Part shown: in pieces, positions 17,093 to 26,249 of the stretch
Layout: every line of letters starts with the position of its first letter
How positions within the stretch are numbered: position 1 is the stretch's first letter
Assembly (NCBI GenBank): GCA_964468475.1
Contig: CAYXUL010000026.1
Location: 1-37,512 of the forward strand
DNA: 37,512 bases
Source: JBECKX01 sp964468475
GTDB lineage: Bacteria; Zixibacteria; MSB-5A5; CAIYYT01
Reading direction: 5' to 3'
Position numbers and translations under genes: made by a program
Notes under the pieces: generated by a model
Databases searched by the model: none
What the model was told of the DNA's origin: nothing
What the model saw: only the letters and a program-made list of their open reading frames with translations

Positions 17093-17374
17093 TCTCCTGC
17101 TCCTTTCAGAGTGAAAAAACGTTGCAGTAATTTCAAACCGTGTCGTCGGGTATAAATCGGGTACTTCGTTGCTGTCTGCCTATCACCTCCTTGCAACAGC
17201 GCTTCCTTCAGTTCACATTCATGCTGTCAGTTTGTGGAATTAGTCTTGGCTGCATGCTTCGAATACATGTTTTGGCAATACTTGAATACTTGCTAGTCCA
17301 GCCCACATAGCGTTCCGCTGCTGTTGTGAATCGCTTCAGTTAATGGCAACAACAGAGTTTTCGATGACACCGGC

Positions 17375-17572
17375 TCGGTTGGTGAGGTAGAAGGCAACCG
17401 AAAAGGGCACCCAAAAAGCTAGAGTAAACGGATAAGTAAATCCGCAAAAAATATAGTGACAATCGATTTCTGAGGCAAGTTATATCTTCAGATTTTGCTT
17501 CGGAAAATCCCTGCCTGGCCGAAGGAGCGACGAATGTCCCAAGTCAGAGTTTGCCCTCACCCGAGCGAGTAA
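17375..17572 (+). other. Possible structured leader with mini-ORF in the long intergenic region
   Basis: The 900-nt stretch 17093-17992 lacks a convincing full-length gene. Within it, on the plus strand, are three hairpins: TCGGTTG (17375-17381) with CAACCGA (17395-17401); CGGAT/ATCCG (17429-17444); and a nested pair AGGCA/TGCCT (17473-17516) enclosing GATTTT/AAAATC. AAGGAG (17522-17527) then precedes a 12-codon ORF, MSQVRVCPHPSE (17534-17572). I could not match this to a known riboswitch. It may be a leader of the phoB transcript or chance structure. Confidence 0.25.
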
Positions 17573-17890
17573 CCTCAGCGGCGTTATCAATCAGCGGGAA
17601 TTCCCTAAATGTGTGGGTGTGGTGTTTGATCGTAGCTTGATCAGGACGCTTTTAGAGGCGTTCTTTGACCTGCCGAGAGGGAGCGATGCCTCCGAAGTGC
17701 CACTGGCGAGCTCGCTTGGACCGGTTCCGCTCGGCGGCGCTGATCAGCCTTGTCGCGGACATTCCCGGTATGCACTATGTGCGTAATATGTTGGTTGACA
17801 ACACATTAGTTTTTCGATCCAGCCATATTGCATTCTCTCAATCGAATGGCTTCGGCAGGCGGGAAGACGCTAACAAAATCCAAGCCTTAT

Positions 17891-17908
17891 CTTAACGGAA
17901 AATTAACC
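17891..17908 (+). promoter_or_regulatory. Candidate Pho box upstream of phoB
   Basis: CTTAACG, a 4-nt spacer GAAA, and ATTAACC form a 7-4-7 direct repeat with 11-nt period, the architecture of PhoB/PhoP operators. It lies 84 nt before the phoB start, suggesting autoregulation. No clear -10 follows at the ideal distance. Confidence 0.45.
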
Positions 17909-17992
17909 GCTCAATCCCTCGATTCGCTTTACCCATAGGCTTGAATCGCTTATCCTTGCCTCGGTGCCTCACTCGCTTTGAAATGGAGGATT

Positions 17993-18679
17993 ATGGCTAA
18001 AGAGAATATCCTGGTCATCGAGGATGAAGACGATATTCAGGAATTGTTGAAGTTCAACCTCAGCAAGGAAGGATATAGAGTTAACTCGGTCGTGTCAGGA
18101 GAAGATGGGATCAAGGGCGCGAAAACGATACAACCCGACTTGATCCTGCTCGATTTGATGCTTCCCGGTGTGGACGGTCTGGAAGTCTGCAAGATGCTGA
18201 AACATGATTCGAAGACTCAGCATATTCCGATTGTGATGTTGACGGCCAAGGGAGAGGAGTCTGACGTGGTTTCGGGTCTGGAGCTGGGAGCAGATGACTA
18301 CATCACCAAACCATTCAGCCCGAAGATCCTGATTGCTCGCATTCGCAGCATCCTGAGACGGCGAGCGCGTGGGCAAGCGCAGGCAGACAGCACCGTCAAG
18401 ATTCATGATTTGGTGATCCACCCGGGGCGTCACGAAGTGACCCTGGCTGGCAAGCAGATTGAGCTGACCCTGACAGAATTCCAGATTTTGCAGTTTTTGT
18501 CCCGGCATCCCGGCTGGGTGTTTACGCGGTACCAGATTGTCAACGAGATCAGGGGTGACGAAACGATTGTGACTGACCGTTCGGTAGACGTACAGATTGT
18601 AGGGCTTCGCAAGAAGCTCGGGCACGCGGGCAAATACATCGAAACAGTGCGCGGCGTCGGTTACAAATTCAAGGAGTAA
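17993..18679 (+). CDS. phoB: Phosphate regulon response regulator, OmpR/PhoB family
   Basis: The 228-residue regulator has a receiver domain (1-120) with acidic cluster Glu10/Asp11/Asp13, phosphoacceptor Asp54 (LILLDLMLPG), Thr84 and Lys106 (TKPFSP), then an OmpR-type winged helix (about 130-226) ending GVGYKF. ATG at 17993 was chosen because GGAGG sits just upstream; an in-frame TTG at 17978 would place that Shine-Dalgarno inside the coding region. It lies two nt before phoR and upstream of pst genes, so PhoB is preferred over other OmpR members. It presumably binds the 11-nt-period repeats noted here. Confidence 0.92.
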   Translation: MAKENILVIEDEDDIQELLKFNLSKEGYRVNSVVSGEDGIKGAKTIQPDLILLDLMLPGVDGLEVCKMLKHDSKTQHIPIVMLTAKGEESDVVSGLELGADDYITKPFSPKILIARIRSILRRRARGQAQADSTVKIHDLVIHPGRHEVTLAGKQIELTLTEFQILQFLSRHPGWVFTRYQIVNEIRGDETIVTDRSVDVQIVGLRKKLGHAGKYIETVRGVGYKFKE

Positions 18680-18681
18680 GA

Positions 18682-20457
18682 TTGCGCCGAAAGCGTCTGC
18701 TCTGGCAGTTATATCCGTCCTATCTTCTATTGACAGCTGCTTCGCTGCTGGCTGTTAGTTGGTTTTCCTACAAATCTCTTACTCACTATTCTCAGAAGCG
18801 GTTAACGACGAGCCTACGCACCGAGGCTGAACTCATTGGCGAATTGAGCCAGGCGTACATAGAAGCCGGATCACGTGAAGAGCTACTGCACCTGATAACC
18901 GACGCCAGCCTGAGAAGCGGATCACGGATTGAGGTATTTGGCGCAGACGGTACGATCCTGGTGTCTTCCGGTCAGCACCGTCTCGCGGGTGCGGATCAAG
19001 GTGATAGTGAGGAAGTCAGAGCGGCCCTAAGGGGGACTGTCGAATTGGCAATCCGGCAAGACAGCGAAAGTGGCGAGGAGATCGCACTGGCTGCGGTTCC
19101 GGTCAAAGCCAGCGGTAGGGTCATCGCCGTAATCAGGGTGGCCCAACCCGCAGATATCTCCTCCGCTGCATTTCGGGCGCTGCTGGTCGATCTGGGATTG
19201 GTGGCACTGGTCATTTTCGCGCTCGCCGTGATTGTGAGCTTCTACGTATCCCGGAGAATCGCACGGCCATTGCGAGAGCTCAAGCAAACCGCAGAGCAGA
19301 TCGCGCAGGGCGACCTGGAAAGCTGGACACCGGCTCTTGAATATGAAGAGGTCGCCGGTCTGGCCGGTGCCATGAACCGCATGGCGGAGCAGTTGGAGGA
19401 GCGCTTCAAGACATTGCAGCAACAACGCCTCGAACAGGAGACGATCGTCTCCAGCATGATTGAGGGAGTGGTTGCTATCGACAACTCGCAGCAGTTGCTG
19501 AACATGAACAATGCGGCGGCGCGGCTGCTGAATCTCAATCCGCCTGAGGTGATCGGACGCAATATTGCCGAGATCATTCGTAACACGGACTTGCAGAGAT
19601 TCATCGCACAAACCCTCAGCACTTCCGAACCTCTGGAAGGGGATATCACGCTAATTGTCGGGCAAGAAGAACGTAATGTACAGGTTCACGGGACGCTGCT
19701 GCGCACGCCGGAGGGTGAGATATTCGGAGCCCTGGTAGTGCTCAACGACATTACTCGTCTGCGCAAGCTCGAAAACGTGCGCCGCGATTTTGTCGCCAAC
19801 GTCTCGCACGAGCTGAAGACTCCGATTACTTCGATCAAGGGTTTCGTCGAGACGATTATCGATACCGCAGACCTCGACAGCGACGAAGCAAAGCGGTTTC
19901 TGCAGATTATCAGCCGCCAGGCAAACCGCCTGCACGCGATTATCGAGGACCTGCTCAAGCTGTCACGTATCGAACAGGGGATCGATCGCGGCGAGATCGA
20001 ACTGGAGGTCGGCAAACTGAAGCCGGTGCTGAACGCAGCGGTACACGCATGCCAGCCGCAGGCACAGGCGAAGGAAATGTCTATTGCAGTGCACTGCGAC
20101 CCGGAACTGCGGGCGCGAATTAACCCGCCGTTGCTGGAACAGGCGCTGGTGAATCTGATTGACAATGCCGTGAAGTATGGTTCATCAGGGCAGACCGTCA
20201 CGGTGGCGGCGGAGTCAACCGAGGATTTGGTTGGTGTTACGGTGGCCGATCAGGGTCCCGGGATCGCGAAGGAACACCTGTCGCGCTTATTTGAGAGATT
20301 CTATCGAGTTGACCGGGCGCGCAGCAGCTCGCAGGGCGGCACAGGGCTGGGCCTGGCAATCGTCAAGCACATCGTCATCTCGCACGGCGGCACCATAGGT
20401 GTGGAGAGTGAAGTTGGAAAGGGGACAAAATTTACACTCAAACTCGCGCGTCGATAA
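18682..20457 (+). CDS. phoR: Phosphate regulon sensor histidine kinase
   Basis: The 591-residue membrane kinase has TM1 (about 10-30), an extracytoplasmic region (about 31-165), TM2 (about 168-190), HAMP (190-243), PAS (about 250-360), HisKA with the phosphoacceptor His376 (FVANVSHELKTP) and HATPase_c with N box NLIDNAVKYG, G1 DQGPGI and G2 GGTGLGLAI. Unlike the short E. coli PhoR, it has a large periplasmic sensor, as in Bacillus-type PhoR. The start is TTG at 18682, with AAGGAG 6 nt upstream inside the end of phoB, so the two are translationally linked. Confidence 0.9.
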   Translation: MRRKRLLWQLYPSYLLLTAASLLAVSWFSYKSLTHYSQKRLTTSLRTEAELIGELSQAYIEAGSREELLHLITDASLRSGSRIEVFGADGTILVSSGQHRLAGADQGDSEEVRAALRGTVELAIRQDSESGEEIALAAVPVKASGRVIAVIRVAQPADISSAAFRALLVDLGLVALVIFALAVIVSFYVSRRIARPLRELKQTAEQIAQGDLESWTPALEYEEVAGLAGAMNRMAEQLEERFKTLQQQRLEQETIVSSMIEGVVAIDNSQQLLNMNNAAARLLNLNPPEVIGRNIAEIIRNTDLQRFIAQTLSTSEPLEGDITLIVGQEERNVQVHGTLLRTPEGEIFGALVVLNDITRLRKLENVRRDFVANVSHELKTPITSIKGFVETIIDTADLDSDEAKRFLQIISRQANRLHAIIEDLLKLSRIEQGIDRGEIELEVGKLKPVLNAAVHACQPQAQAKEMSIAVHCDPELRARINPPLLEQALVNLIDNAVKYGSSGQTVTVAAESTEDLVGVTVADQGPGIAKEHLSRLFERFYRVDRARSSSQGGTGLGLAIVKHIVISHGGTIGVESEVGKGTKFTLKLARR

Positions 20458-20531
20458 ACGTAACTGGTTATCGGATAATGCAGTAAGTGTCCTGACAGCG
20501 AACTGATAAAATCACCCAATTCGAATCTCGT

Positions 20532-20565
20532 CCTAACACAATCCTAACATCCAAATTCTTATATC
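20532..20565 (+). promoter_or_regulatory. Pho box and -10 for the porin-pst operon
   Basis: CCTAACA (20532-20538) and an identical CCTAACA (20543-20549) are separated by CAAT, a 7-4-7 repeat of 11-nt period. A -10-like TATATC (20560-20565) lies 10 nt after the box, the distance seen at PhoB-activated promoters lacking a -35. It is 46 nt before the porin ATG. Confidence 0.6.
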
Positions 20566-20610
20566 AGGCGACCGAGAGGAATCGTTCTTTAACAACTTAC
20601 TGGAGGGGAA

Positions 20611-21744
20611 ATGGTAAGGAGACTGAGGGGAATTTCATGTCCGGCCCTGGTTCTCTGCTTCCTCGCCTTCAGCGGCGGGGAAAATAGTGCGTCCGCCACG
20701 AACTGGTGGGAAAATGCGACGCTGAAGGGAGACTTTCGTTACAGGCACGAGATGATCGACAAGGAAGGTCAAAGTGCACGCCACCGACAACGAATTCGAG
20801 CGCGTCTGTCGGTAGCGGGGGATGTCGCACCGGGAATCGGAGTAGTTATACAGCTCGCAACTGGGTCAAGCGATCCGATCTCAACCAATCAGACGCTTGG
20901 CGACGCAGGAAGCACGAAGTCCGTTGGACTGGATTTGGCTTATGCAAAAGCATCACACAAGAAATTGCCGGGTTTCACCTTGATGGCCGGCAAAATGAAG
21001 AACCCGCTTCACAAACCGGGCGGTACCCAATTGATCTGGGACAGTGACTGGAATCCGGAAGGTGGGGCGTTGCAAATCAGTCACTCTGTGAACAACATCT
21101 CATTTCAAGCCAACGGCGGAGGCTTCTGGATTGAAGAGAGGCCAACTACGGATGATGCCTGGCTGGCTGCTGTTCAGGGACTGGCTAAGGCCAAGCTCAA
21201 TGATGGCGAGTCGACTGTGGCAGTTGGCGGCAGCTACTTTGATTTCGTTAATGCGCATGGTTTCCCGCCATTCTACAACTCATCTGATCCGATGGGAAAC
21301 TCTGTCGTGGAGTTCCAGTCCGACGGCCAGACTTTCAGGTATTATGCCAACAAGTTTCAGCTGGTTGAGGGCTTTGCCGAAGGGACGCACCAGGTTAGCG
21401 AAGTGCCGGTGAGCTTGTTCGGAGATTTCGTCGTCAACACCTCTGCCGACAGCCTCAACGTCGGCTGGCTGGTTGGATTTACTGCAGGCAAGCTTAAAGA
21501 GCCGGGCAGCTGGAATGCGCGCTATTCCTATCGCAGGGTGGAGAAAGATGCCGTCGTTGGTGCATTCACCGATTCCGATTTTGGCGGTGGCGGGACCGAT
21601 GCCAAAGGACACGAGTTCGGCGCCGGTGTGGTGGTCACCCAGAATACGATAATTCAAGTTACGTACTTTTTGAACAAAGTAGGTCTGCAGGGAAGCAGCA
21701 GCAACTATTCAAGAATGCAGGCAGACGCCGTCCTCAAATTCTAA
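20611..21744 (+). CDS. Putative outer-membrane porin, phosphate-regulon associated
   Basis: The 377-residue protein starts with a signal peptide (hydrophobic core PALVLCFLAF, cleavage near residue 29) and continues with alternating amphipathic strands (LKGDFRYRHEM, RIRARLSVAGDV, YAKASHKKLPGFTLMAGKMK) ending in a terminal Phe, as in beta-barrel porins. It resembles putative porin families found beside pst genes. It likely lets phosphate cross the outer membrane; specificity is inferred from context only. GGAGGGG precedes the ATG. It is the first gene after the Pho box and is followed by pstS. Confidence 0.8.
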   Translation: MVRRLRGISCPALVLCFLAFSGGENSASATNWWENATLKGDFRYRHEMIDKEGQSARHRQRIRARLSVAGDVAPGIGVVIQLATGSSDPISTNQTLGDAGSTKSVGLDLAYAKASHKKLPGFTLMAGKMKNPLHKPGGTQLIWDSDWNPEGGALQISHSVNNISFQANGGGFWIEERPTTDDAWLAAVQGLAKAKLNDGESTVAVGGSYFDFVNAHGFPPFYNSSDPMGNSVVEFQSDGQTFRYYANKFQLVEGFAEGTHQVSEVPVSLFGDFVVNTSADSLNVGWLVGFTAGKLKEPGSWNARYSYRRVEKDAVVGAFTDSDFGGGGTDAKGHEFGAGVVVTQNTIIQVTYFLNKVGLQGSSSNYSRMQADAVLKF

Positions 21745-21825
21745 CTCACTCATGAAGAATTGAATTCGCAACGAACGAGAAGAGAAAAGTAACACTATAA
21801 CTACCAAGTTGGGAGAGATTGAGTA

Positions 21826-22689
21826 ATGAAAAGAATCTTGATACTAGCAGTGTTCGCGGTGTTGGCCGCGACTATGCTTTCGGGATCGGCATTTGCCGGG
21901 TCGACCATTACCATGAAGGGTTCCGACACCCTGGTGCGCCTGGCACAACGCTGGGCAGAGGTCTATATGAAAGAGAATCCTGATATGGTCATACAAGTTT
22001 CAGGTGGTGGTTCCGGCACCGGTATCGCCGCACTGCTGAATGGCACCACAGATATTTGCAACGCCTCGCGTGACATGAAAGAAAAAGAGTACCAGCTGGC
22101 GGCGCACAAAGGTCTCGATGTTAAGCGCCACTCGGTGGCACTTGACGGTATCGCCGTGTACCTGAACGAGAACAACCCCGTCAACGATTTGACGAAAGCA
22201 CAGCTGAAGGGTATCTACACCGGCAAGATCACCAATTGGAAGGACGTTGGCGGCAAAGATGCTCAGATCATTCTGTACGGCCGTGAGAACAACTCCGGGA
22301 CTTACGCTTTCTTCCGTGAGCACATCCTTGAGGACGAGGATTATTCCGACAGGACCCAAACATTGCCGGGGACTGCATCGGTTGTCAACGCGGTCAGCAA
22401 AGATGTCAATGGCATTGGCTACGGTGGTATCGCCTGGGGCAAAGGTGTGAAATACGCCGGCGTAAAGGTGGACGACACGACTACGGCGGTTCAACCCACC
22501 GTCGAGACGGTATCGGATGGCCAGTACCCGATCGCGCGTCAGCTCTACTTCTTCACCAACGGGCAGCCGACGGGTGATATGAAGACTTTTATCAACTGGT
22601 GTTTGTCGAAGGAAGGTCAGAAGGTAGCTGCTGAGACAGATTATGTGCCGCTATCCCCCAAACTGGCCGCCAGCATGGTGATTAAGTAG
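21826..22689 (+). CDS. pstS: Phosphate ABC transporter, substrate-binding protein
   Basis: The 287-residue periplasmic protein captures phosphate for PstCAB. The signal peptide ends SGSAFAGS (about residue 25). The phosphate-binding loops are recognisable: MKGSDTL, SGGGSGTG (about 63-70), CNASRDMK and GRENNSGTY (about 162-170). No lipobox is visible, so it is likely soluble. It belongs to the short PstS type. GGGAGAG lies upstream of the ATG. It is followed by pstC after 64 nt. Confidence 0.95.
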   Translation: MKRILILAVFAVLAATMLSGSAFAGSTITMKGSDTLVRLAQRWAEVYMKENPDMVIQVSGGGSGTGIAALLNGTTDICNASRDMKEKEYQLAAHKGLDVKRHSVALDGIAVYLNENNPVNDLTKAQLKGIYTGKITNWKDVGGKDAQIILYGRENNSGTYAFFREHILEDEDYSDRTQTLPGTASVVNAVSKDVNGIGYGGIAWGKGVKYAGVKVDDTTTAVQPTVETVSDGQYPIARQLYFFTNGQPTGDMKTFINWCLSKEGQKVAAETDYVPLSPKLAASMVIK

Positions 22690-22753
22690 GGAATTTGTTC
22701 GAACTCAAGTACCGATCAGGAAGTAAGCCCAATTAAAGCAATCGAGCTGAGCA

Positions 22754-23722
22754 ATGCCAACCAACGATAATTTCAATTTCAGGCGCAAGTCAAAGCTCAG
22801 AGAATGGTTCGGGGAGAAGATCATCATGATGTGTGCCATGTCCGCGCTTGTCTCCATTGCACTCATCTTCATTTTCATCTTCCGTGAATCGCTCCCCATC
22901 CTCACTGATAACTTTGTGAAGGAAGAGGTGACGGTTGGGAAGATGATATTCCCACAGCAGTGGAAGAAGGGTGAGCCGCCGCACTGGGCGTGGCAGCCGA
23001 CTTCTGATCCCCCCAAGTACTCACTATTGCCTTTGTTCATCGGTACATTGAAGGCGGCACTGGTAGCGATGCTCTTTGCCACGCCGTTGGCGGTCGGAGC
23101 GGCGATGTACTCGTCCGAGTTTGCCTCCAAGCGAATGCGGGAGGTAATCAAACCGGTAATTGAACTGCTTGCGGGGATTCCATCCGTTGTCCTGGGATTC
23201 TTCGCACTTATCGTTCTCGCAAGCGTGTTGCAAGGCGTCTTTCACTGGACCTACAGGCTCAATGCCATCAATGCGGGAATTGCGCTGGGTATTGCCATTA
23301 TTCCGATAATTTTCACGGTCGCCGAGGATGCCATGAGTTCGGTGCCGGGCTCGCTGCGCGATGCCGCCCGGGCGCTGGGGGCAAATCCGTGGCAGGTATC
23401 GTTCACCATGGTCCTGCCGGCAGCTGTGCCCGGTATCGCGGCAGGGATGGTGCTCGGCTTCGGTCGAGCCGTAGGTGAAACGATGATCGTGCTGATGGCC
23501 TCCGGAAATGCCGCTATCTCGTCGTTGAGCTTTGTTGACTCCATTCGCACCTTTGCGGCAACCATCGCTGCGGAACTCGCAGAGGTCGTATTTGGAAGTG
23601 CACACTATAATGTGCTCTTCTTCATCGGTACGATTCTGTTCATCTTCACGTTCCTGATAAACCTCGGTGGTGATCTGGTGCTGTCGAGACTGCGGATAAA
23701 ACTCCAGGGTAGAACTCGATGA
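22754..23722 (+). CDS. pstC: Phosphate ABC transporter permease PstC
   Basis: The 322-residue inner-membrane permease has an N-terminal helix (about 25-45), a periplasmic loop of about 70 residues and a BPD_transp_1 domain. The EAA-type contact motif is in DAARALGANPWQVSFTMVLP. The conserved Arg and Glu of the Pst channel may be those in FGRAVGETMIVLMA. Its stop overlaps the pstA start by 4 nt (ATGA). The initial ATG has only a weak Shine-Dalgarno. Confidence 0.94.
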   Translation: MPTNDNFNFRRKSKLREWFGEKIIMMCAMSALVSIALIFIFIFRESLPILTDNFVKEEVTVGKMIFPQQWKKGEPPHWAWQPTSDPPKYSLLPLFIGTLKAALVAMLFATPLAVGAAMYSSEFASKRMREVIKPVIELLAGIPSVVLGFFALIVLASVLQGVFHWTYRLNAINAGIALGIAIIPIIFTVAEDAMSSVPGSLRDAARALGANPWQVSFTMVLPAAVPGIAAGMVLGFGRAVGETMIVLMASGNAAISSLSFVDSIRTFAATIAAELAEVVFGSAHYNVLFFIGTILFIFTFLINLGGDLVLSRLRIKLQGRTR

Positions 23723-24681
23723 ATGACGCAGCTTCCTTAGCGGCGCAGCCGATAGCCGACAGCGCTATCAAGCAGCACTTCAAGCCCAAAACCAAGGGCT
23801 ATGTACCGCGAGCCCTGACGCTGCTGGCTGTGATCATCATCATTGCGATGTTGCTGCTCATCCTGGGAGACATCATCATCGGTGGCGCGGGTAAGATCAG
23901 CTGGACGTTTCTCACCAGTCCACCGGAGCAGGGCATGCAGGCCGGCGGGATCTTTCCAGCCATTATTGGCACAGTGTTCCTGGTATTTCTGATGGTGATT
24001 TTCGGCGTACCGATTGGAGTTCTGACTGCAGTCTATCTGCATGAATACACGCGTCCCGGCTCCAAGATCACCCGCCTGATTCGGATAGCCATCAACAACC
24101 TCGCGGGGGTGCCATCAATTGTGTTTGGGTTGTTCGGGCTCGGGTTTTTTATCGGTTTTGTGGGGCGTGGCATTGACAAGGCGTTTTTCCCGTCAAATCA
24201 ACCTGTCTGGGGACAGCCGGCGATTATCTGGGCGGCGCTGACATTGGCGCTGTTAACCTTACCGGTGGTTATCATTTCAACGGAAGAAGCCCTCAAAGCA
24301 ATACCGCGCGAGGTAAAAGACGCCAGCTACGCGCTGGGAGCCACCAAGCTGCAGACCATACGCCGGGTCATCATTCCGCAGGCTTTACCGGGGATTTTTA
24401 CGGGTTCGATTCTGGCAATCAGCCGCGGCGCCGGAGAAGTAGCACCGATACTATTCACCGGTGCGGCGTATTTTCTTCCCTACATACCTACAAAGTTGAC
24501 GGATCAGTTTATGGAGTTAGGCTATCACGTGTACGTGATGGCCACGCAGTCTCCAGACGTTGACAAAACCATGCCGATTTTGTATGGAACAGTACTCGTT
24601 CTACTGATGCTGACATTCTTGTTAAACTTTACAGCGATCATGATAAGATCACGGATTCGTTCGAGGCGCAAAGGTGAATGA
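23719..24681 (+). CDS. pstA: Phosphate ABC transporter permease PstA
   Basis: The 320-residue permease partners PstC. After a 30-residue cytoplasmic N-terminus come TM1, a loop and a six-helix BPD_transp_1 domain. The EAA-like motif is DASYALGATKLQTIRRVIIP, and ISRGAGEVAPILFTGAAYF matches the PstA signature. It overlaps pstC by 4 nt and pstB by 8 nt, indicating coupled translation. Confidence 0.94.
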   Translation: MNDAASLAAQPIADSAIKQHFKPKTKGYVPRALTLLAVIIIIAMLLLILGDIIIGGAGKISWTFLTSPPEQGMQAGGIFPAIIGTVFLVFLMVIFGVPIGVLTAVYLHEYTRPGSKITRLIRIAINNLAGVPSIVFGLFGLGFFIGFVGRGIDKAFFPSNQPVWGQPAIIWAALTLALLTLPVVIISTEEALKAIPREVKDASYALGATKLQTIRRVIIPQALPGIFTGSILAISRGAGEVAPILFTGAAYFLPYIPTKLTDQFMELGYHVYVMATQSPDVDKTMPILYGTVLVLLMLTFLLNFTAIMIRSRIRSRRKGE

Positions 24682-25501
24682 GATCAATCTAAAGACGATG
24701 GCAAAAGACATTGTAGAAAACATGCCCTCACGGCCGCTCGAAAAGTCACGAGTGAAGATGGAGATTCGCAACCTCAACTTCTTCTACGGCAGTAGCCAGG
24801 CGCTGAACGACGTCTCAATAGACATTCAGGAGAAGAAGGTCTCCGCCTTCATCGGCCCGTCAGGCTGCGGGAAATCGACATTTCTGCGTACACTCAATCG
24901 CATGAACGAGACGATACCGAACACCCGAATGAAGGGCAGCATCAAGCTCGATGGGGTGGACATTTATAACGGTCTCAAGGATGTGGCCTCGGTGCGTACA
25001 CGTGTCGGTATGGTGTTCCAGAAGTCGAATCCATTTCCCAAATCGATTTTCGAAAATGTTGCCTACGGTTTGAGGGTCAACGGTATTCGCGACAAGCGAG
25101 TGATCTCGGAGGCTGTCGAGGACACTTTGAAAAAGGCATTTCTGTGGGAAGAGGTTAAGGACAAGTTGATGCATTCGGCCTTGATGCTCTCGGGCGGTCA
25201 GCAGCAGCGACTTTGCATCGCCCGCGCTCTGGCGGTGCGCCCGGAAGTGCTGCTCATGGACGAGCCGGCGTCGGCGCTCGACCCGATCTCGACTTCAAAG
25301 ATCGAAGATCTCATTGGCGAGTTGAAGAAGAACTACACGATTGCGATCGTGACTCATAATATGCAGCAGGCGGCGCGCGTCTCTGATTACACGGCGTTCT
25401 TTTACGAGGGGAATATGGTTGAATTCGGTCCCACCAAGAAAATTTTCACTAAGCCCGACCAGAAACAGACCGAAGATTACATCACTGGGCGCTTTGGTTA
25501 A
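24674..25501 (+). CDS. pstB: Phosphate ABC transporter ATP-binding protein
   Basis: The 275-residue ATPase drives PstCA. Walker A is GPSGCGKST, the Q-loop is GMVFQKSNPFPKSI, the ABC signature is LSGGQQQRL and Walker B is VLLMDEPASALD, followed by the switch His in VTHNM. The FQKSNPFPKSI motif is diagnostic for PstB. The start is GTG at 24674 overlapping pstA; an alternative ATG at 24698 would remove eight residues and has a weaker Shine-Dalgarno. It is followed by phoU after 9 nt. Confidence 0.96.
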   Translation: MNEINLKTMAKDIVENMPSRPLEKSRVKMEIRNLNFFYGSSQALNDVSIDIQEKKVSAFIGPSGCGKSTFLRTLNRMNETIPNTRMKGSIKLDGVDIYNGLKDVASVRTRVGMVFQKSNPFPKSIFENVAYGLRVNGIRDKRVISEAVEDTLKKAFLWEEVKDKLMHSALMLSGGQQQRLCIARALAVRPEVLLMDEPASALDPISTSKIEDLIGELKKNYTIAIVTHNMQQAARVSDYTAFFYEGNMVEFGPTKKIFTKPDQKQTEDYITGRFG

Positions 25502-25510
25502 GGTAAACAC

Positions 25511-26185
25511 GTGAATGACAAAATGCCCCGTCATTTAGGGCGGGAAATCGAAAAGCTTAAACGGAAGCTGTTGGGGCTCAGTGCCTACGTAGAAGAGTCC
25601 GTGCAACGGGCGGTCAAAGCCATCGCTACTCGCGACGATAAGCTGGCGCGGCGTGTCATCGATGCCGATTTTGAGATCGATGAAATGGAAGTCGATGTCG
25701 AAGAAGACTGCCTCAAGATCCTTGCTCTTCATCAACCTGTTGCCGTTGACCTGCGCTATATCATCGCGGTTCTCAAGATCAACAATGATCTAGAGCGGAT
25801 TGGCGATCTCGCCGTGAATATCGCTGAGCGTGCGGTATTCCTTTCACGACTTGTCAAGATTGATACACCTTACGACTTTGCTACGATGTCATCCAAAGTC
25901 CAGTTGATGTTGCAGAAGGCTCTCGATTCGTTGGTGAACAGTGATTCATTGCTGGCGCGAGAGGTACTGGTCTCTGACGATGAGATCGATGAGATCAATC
26001 GGCAGATGTACAAAGATGTCACTACGGCCATCAAAAAGGACCCTGAGAAGGTTGAAAACCTCATCCAGATGCTGGCGGTATCACGAAATCTCGAAAGGAT
26101 CGCCGATCATACCAGCAATGTTGCCGAAGATGTAATCTACATGGTTGATGGCGAGATCATCCGACACAGCGGCCGCTCGTATTAG
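25511..26185 (+). CDS. phoU: Phosphate signalling protein PhoU
   Basis: The 224-residue all-helical protein has two PhoU repeats, each with the metal-cluster motif ExxxDxxxN: NNDLERIGDLAVNIAERA and SRNLERIADHTSNVAEDV. It links PstB transport state to PhoR inhibition. The start is GTG at 25511 with AAGG upstream. As the last gene of the porin-pst operon, it matches the standard pstSCAB-phoU order. Confidence 0.95.
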   Translation: MNDKMPRHLGREIEKLKRKLLGLSAYVEESVQRAVKAIATRDDKLARRVIDADFEIDEMEVDVEEDCLKILALHQPVAVDLRYIIAVLKINNDLERIGDLAVNIAERAVFLSRLVKIDTPYDFATMSSKVQLMLQKALDSLVNSDSLLAREVLVSDDEIDEINRQMYKDVTTAIKKDPEKVENLIQMLAVSRNLERIADHTSNVAEDVIYMVDGEIIRHSGRSY

Positions 26186-26249
26186 GCTGTTCGTACTGGG
26201 TCGCTCATACTAGCTGCATCGCCTGAAACTATTCATTTCCAGCAGATTT

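Noticed and set aside
17375..17444. c-di-GMP (GEMM) riboswitch
   Set aside because: Some fragments such as GGCAA and AAAGCTA look similar, but the conserved core and second stem could not be laid out.
17665..17895. Plus-strand 76-codon ORF in the phoB intergenic region
   Set aside because: Weak start context, no recognisable family, and it ends inside the putative Pho box.
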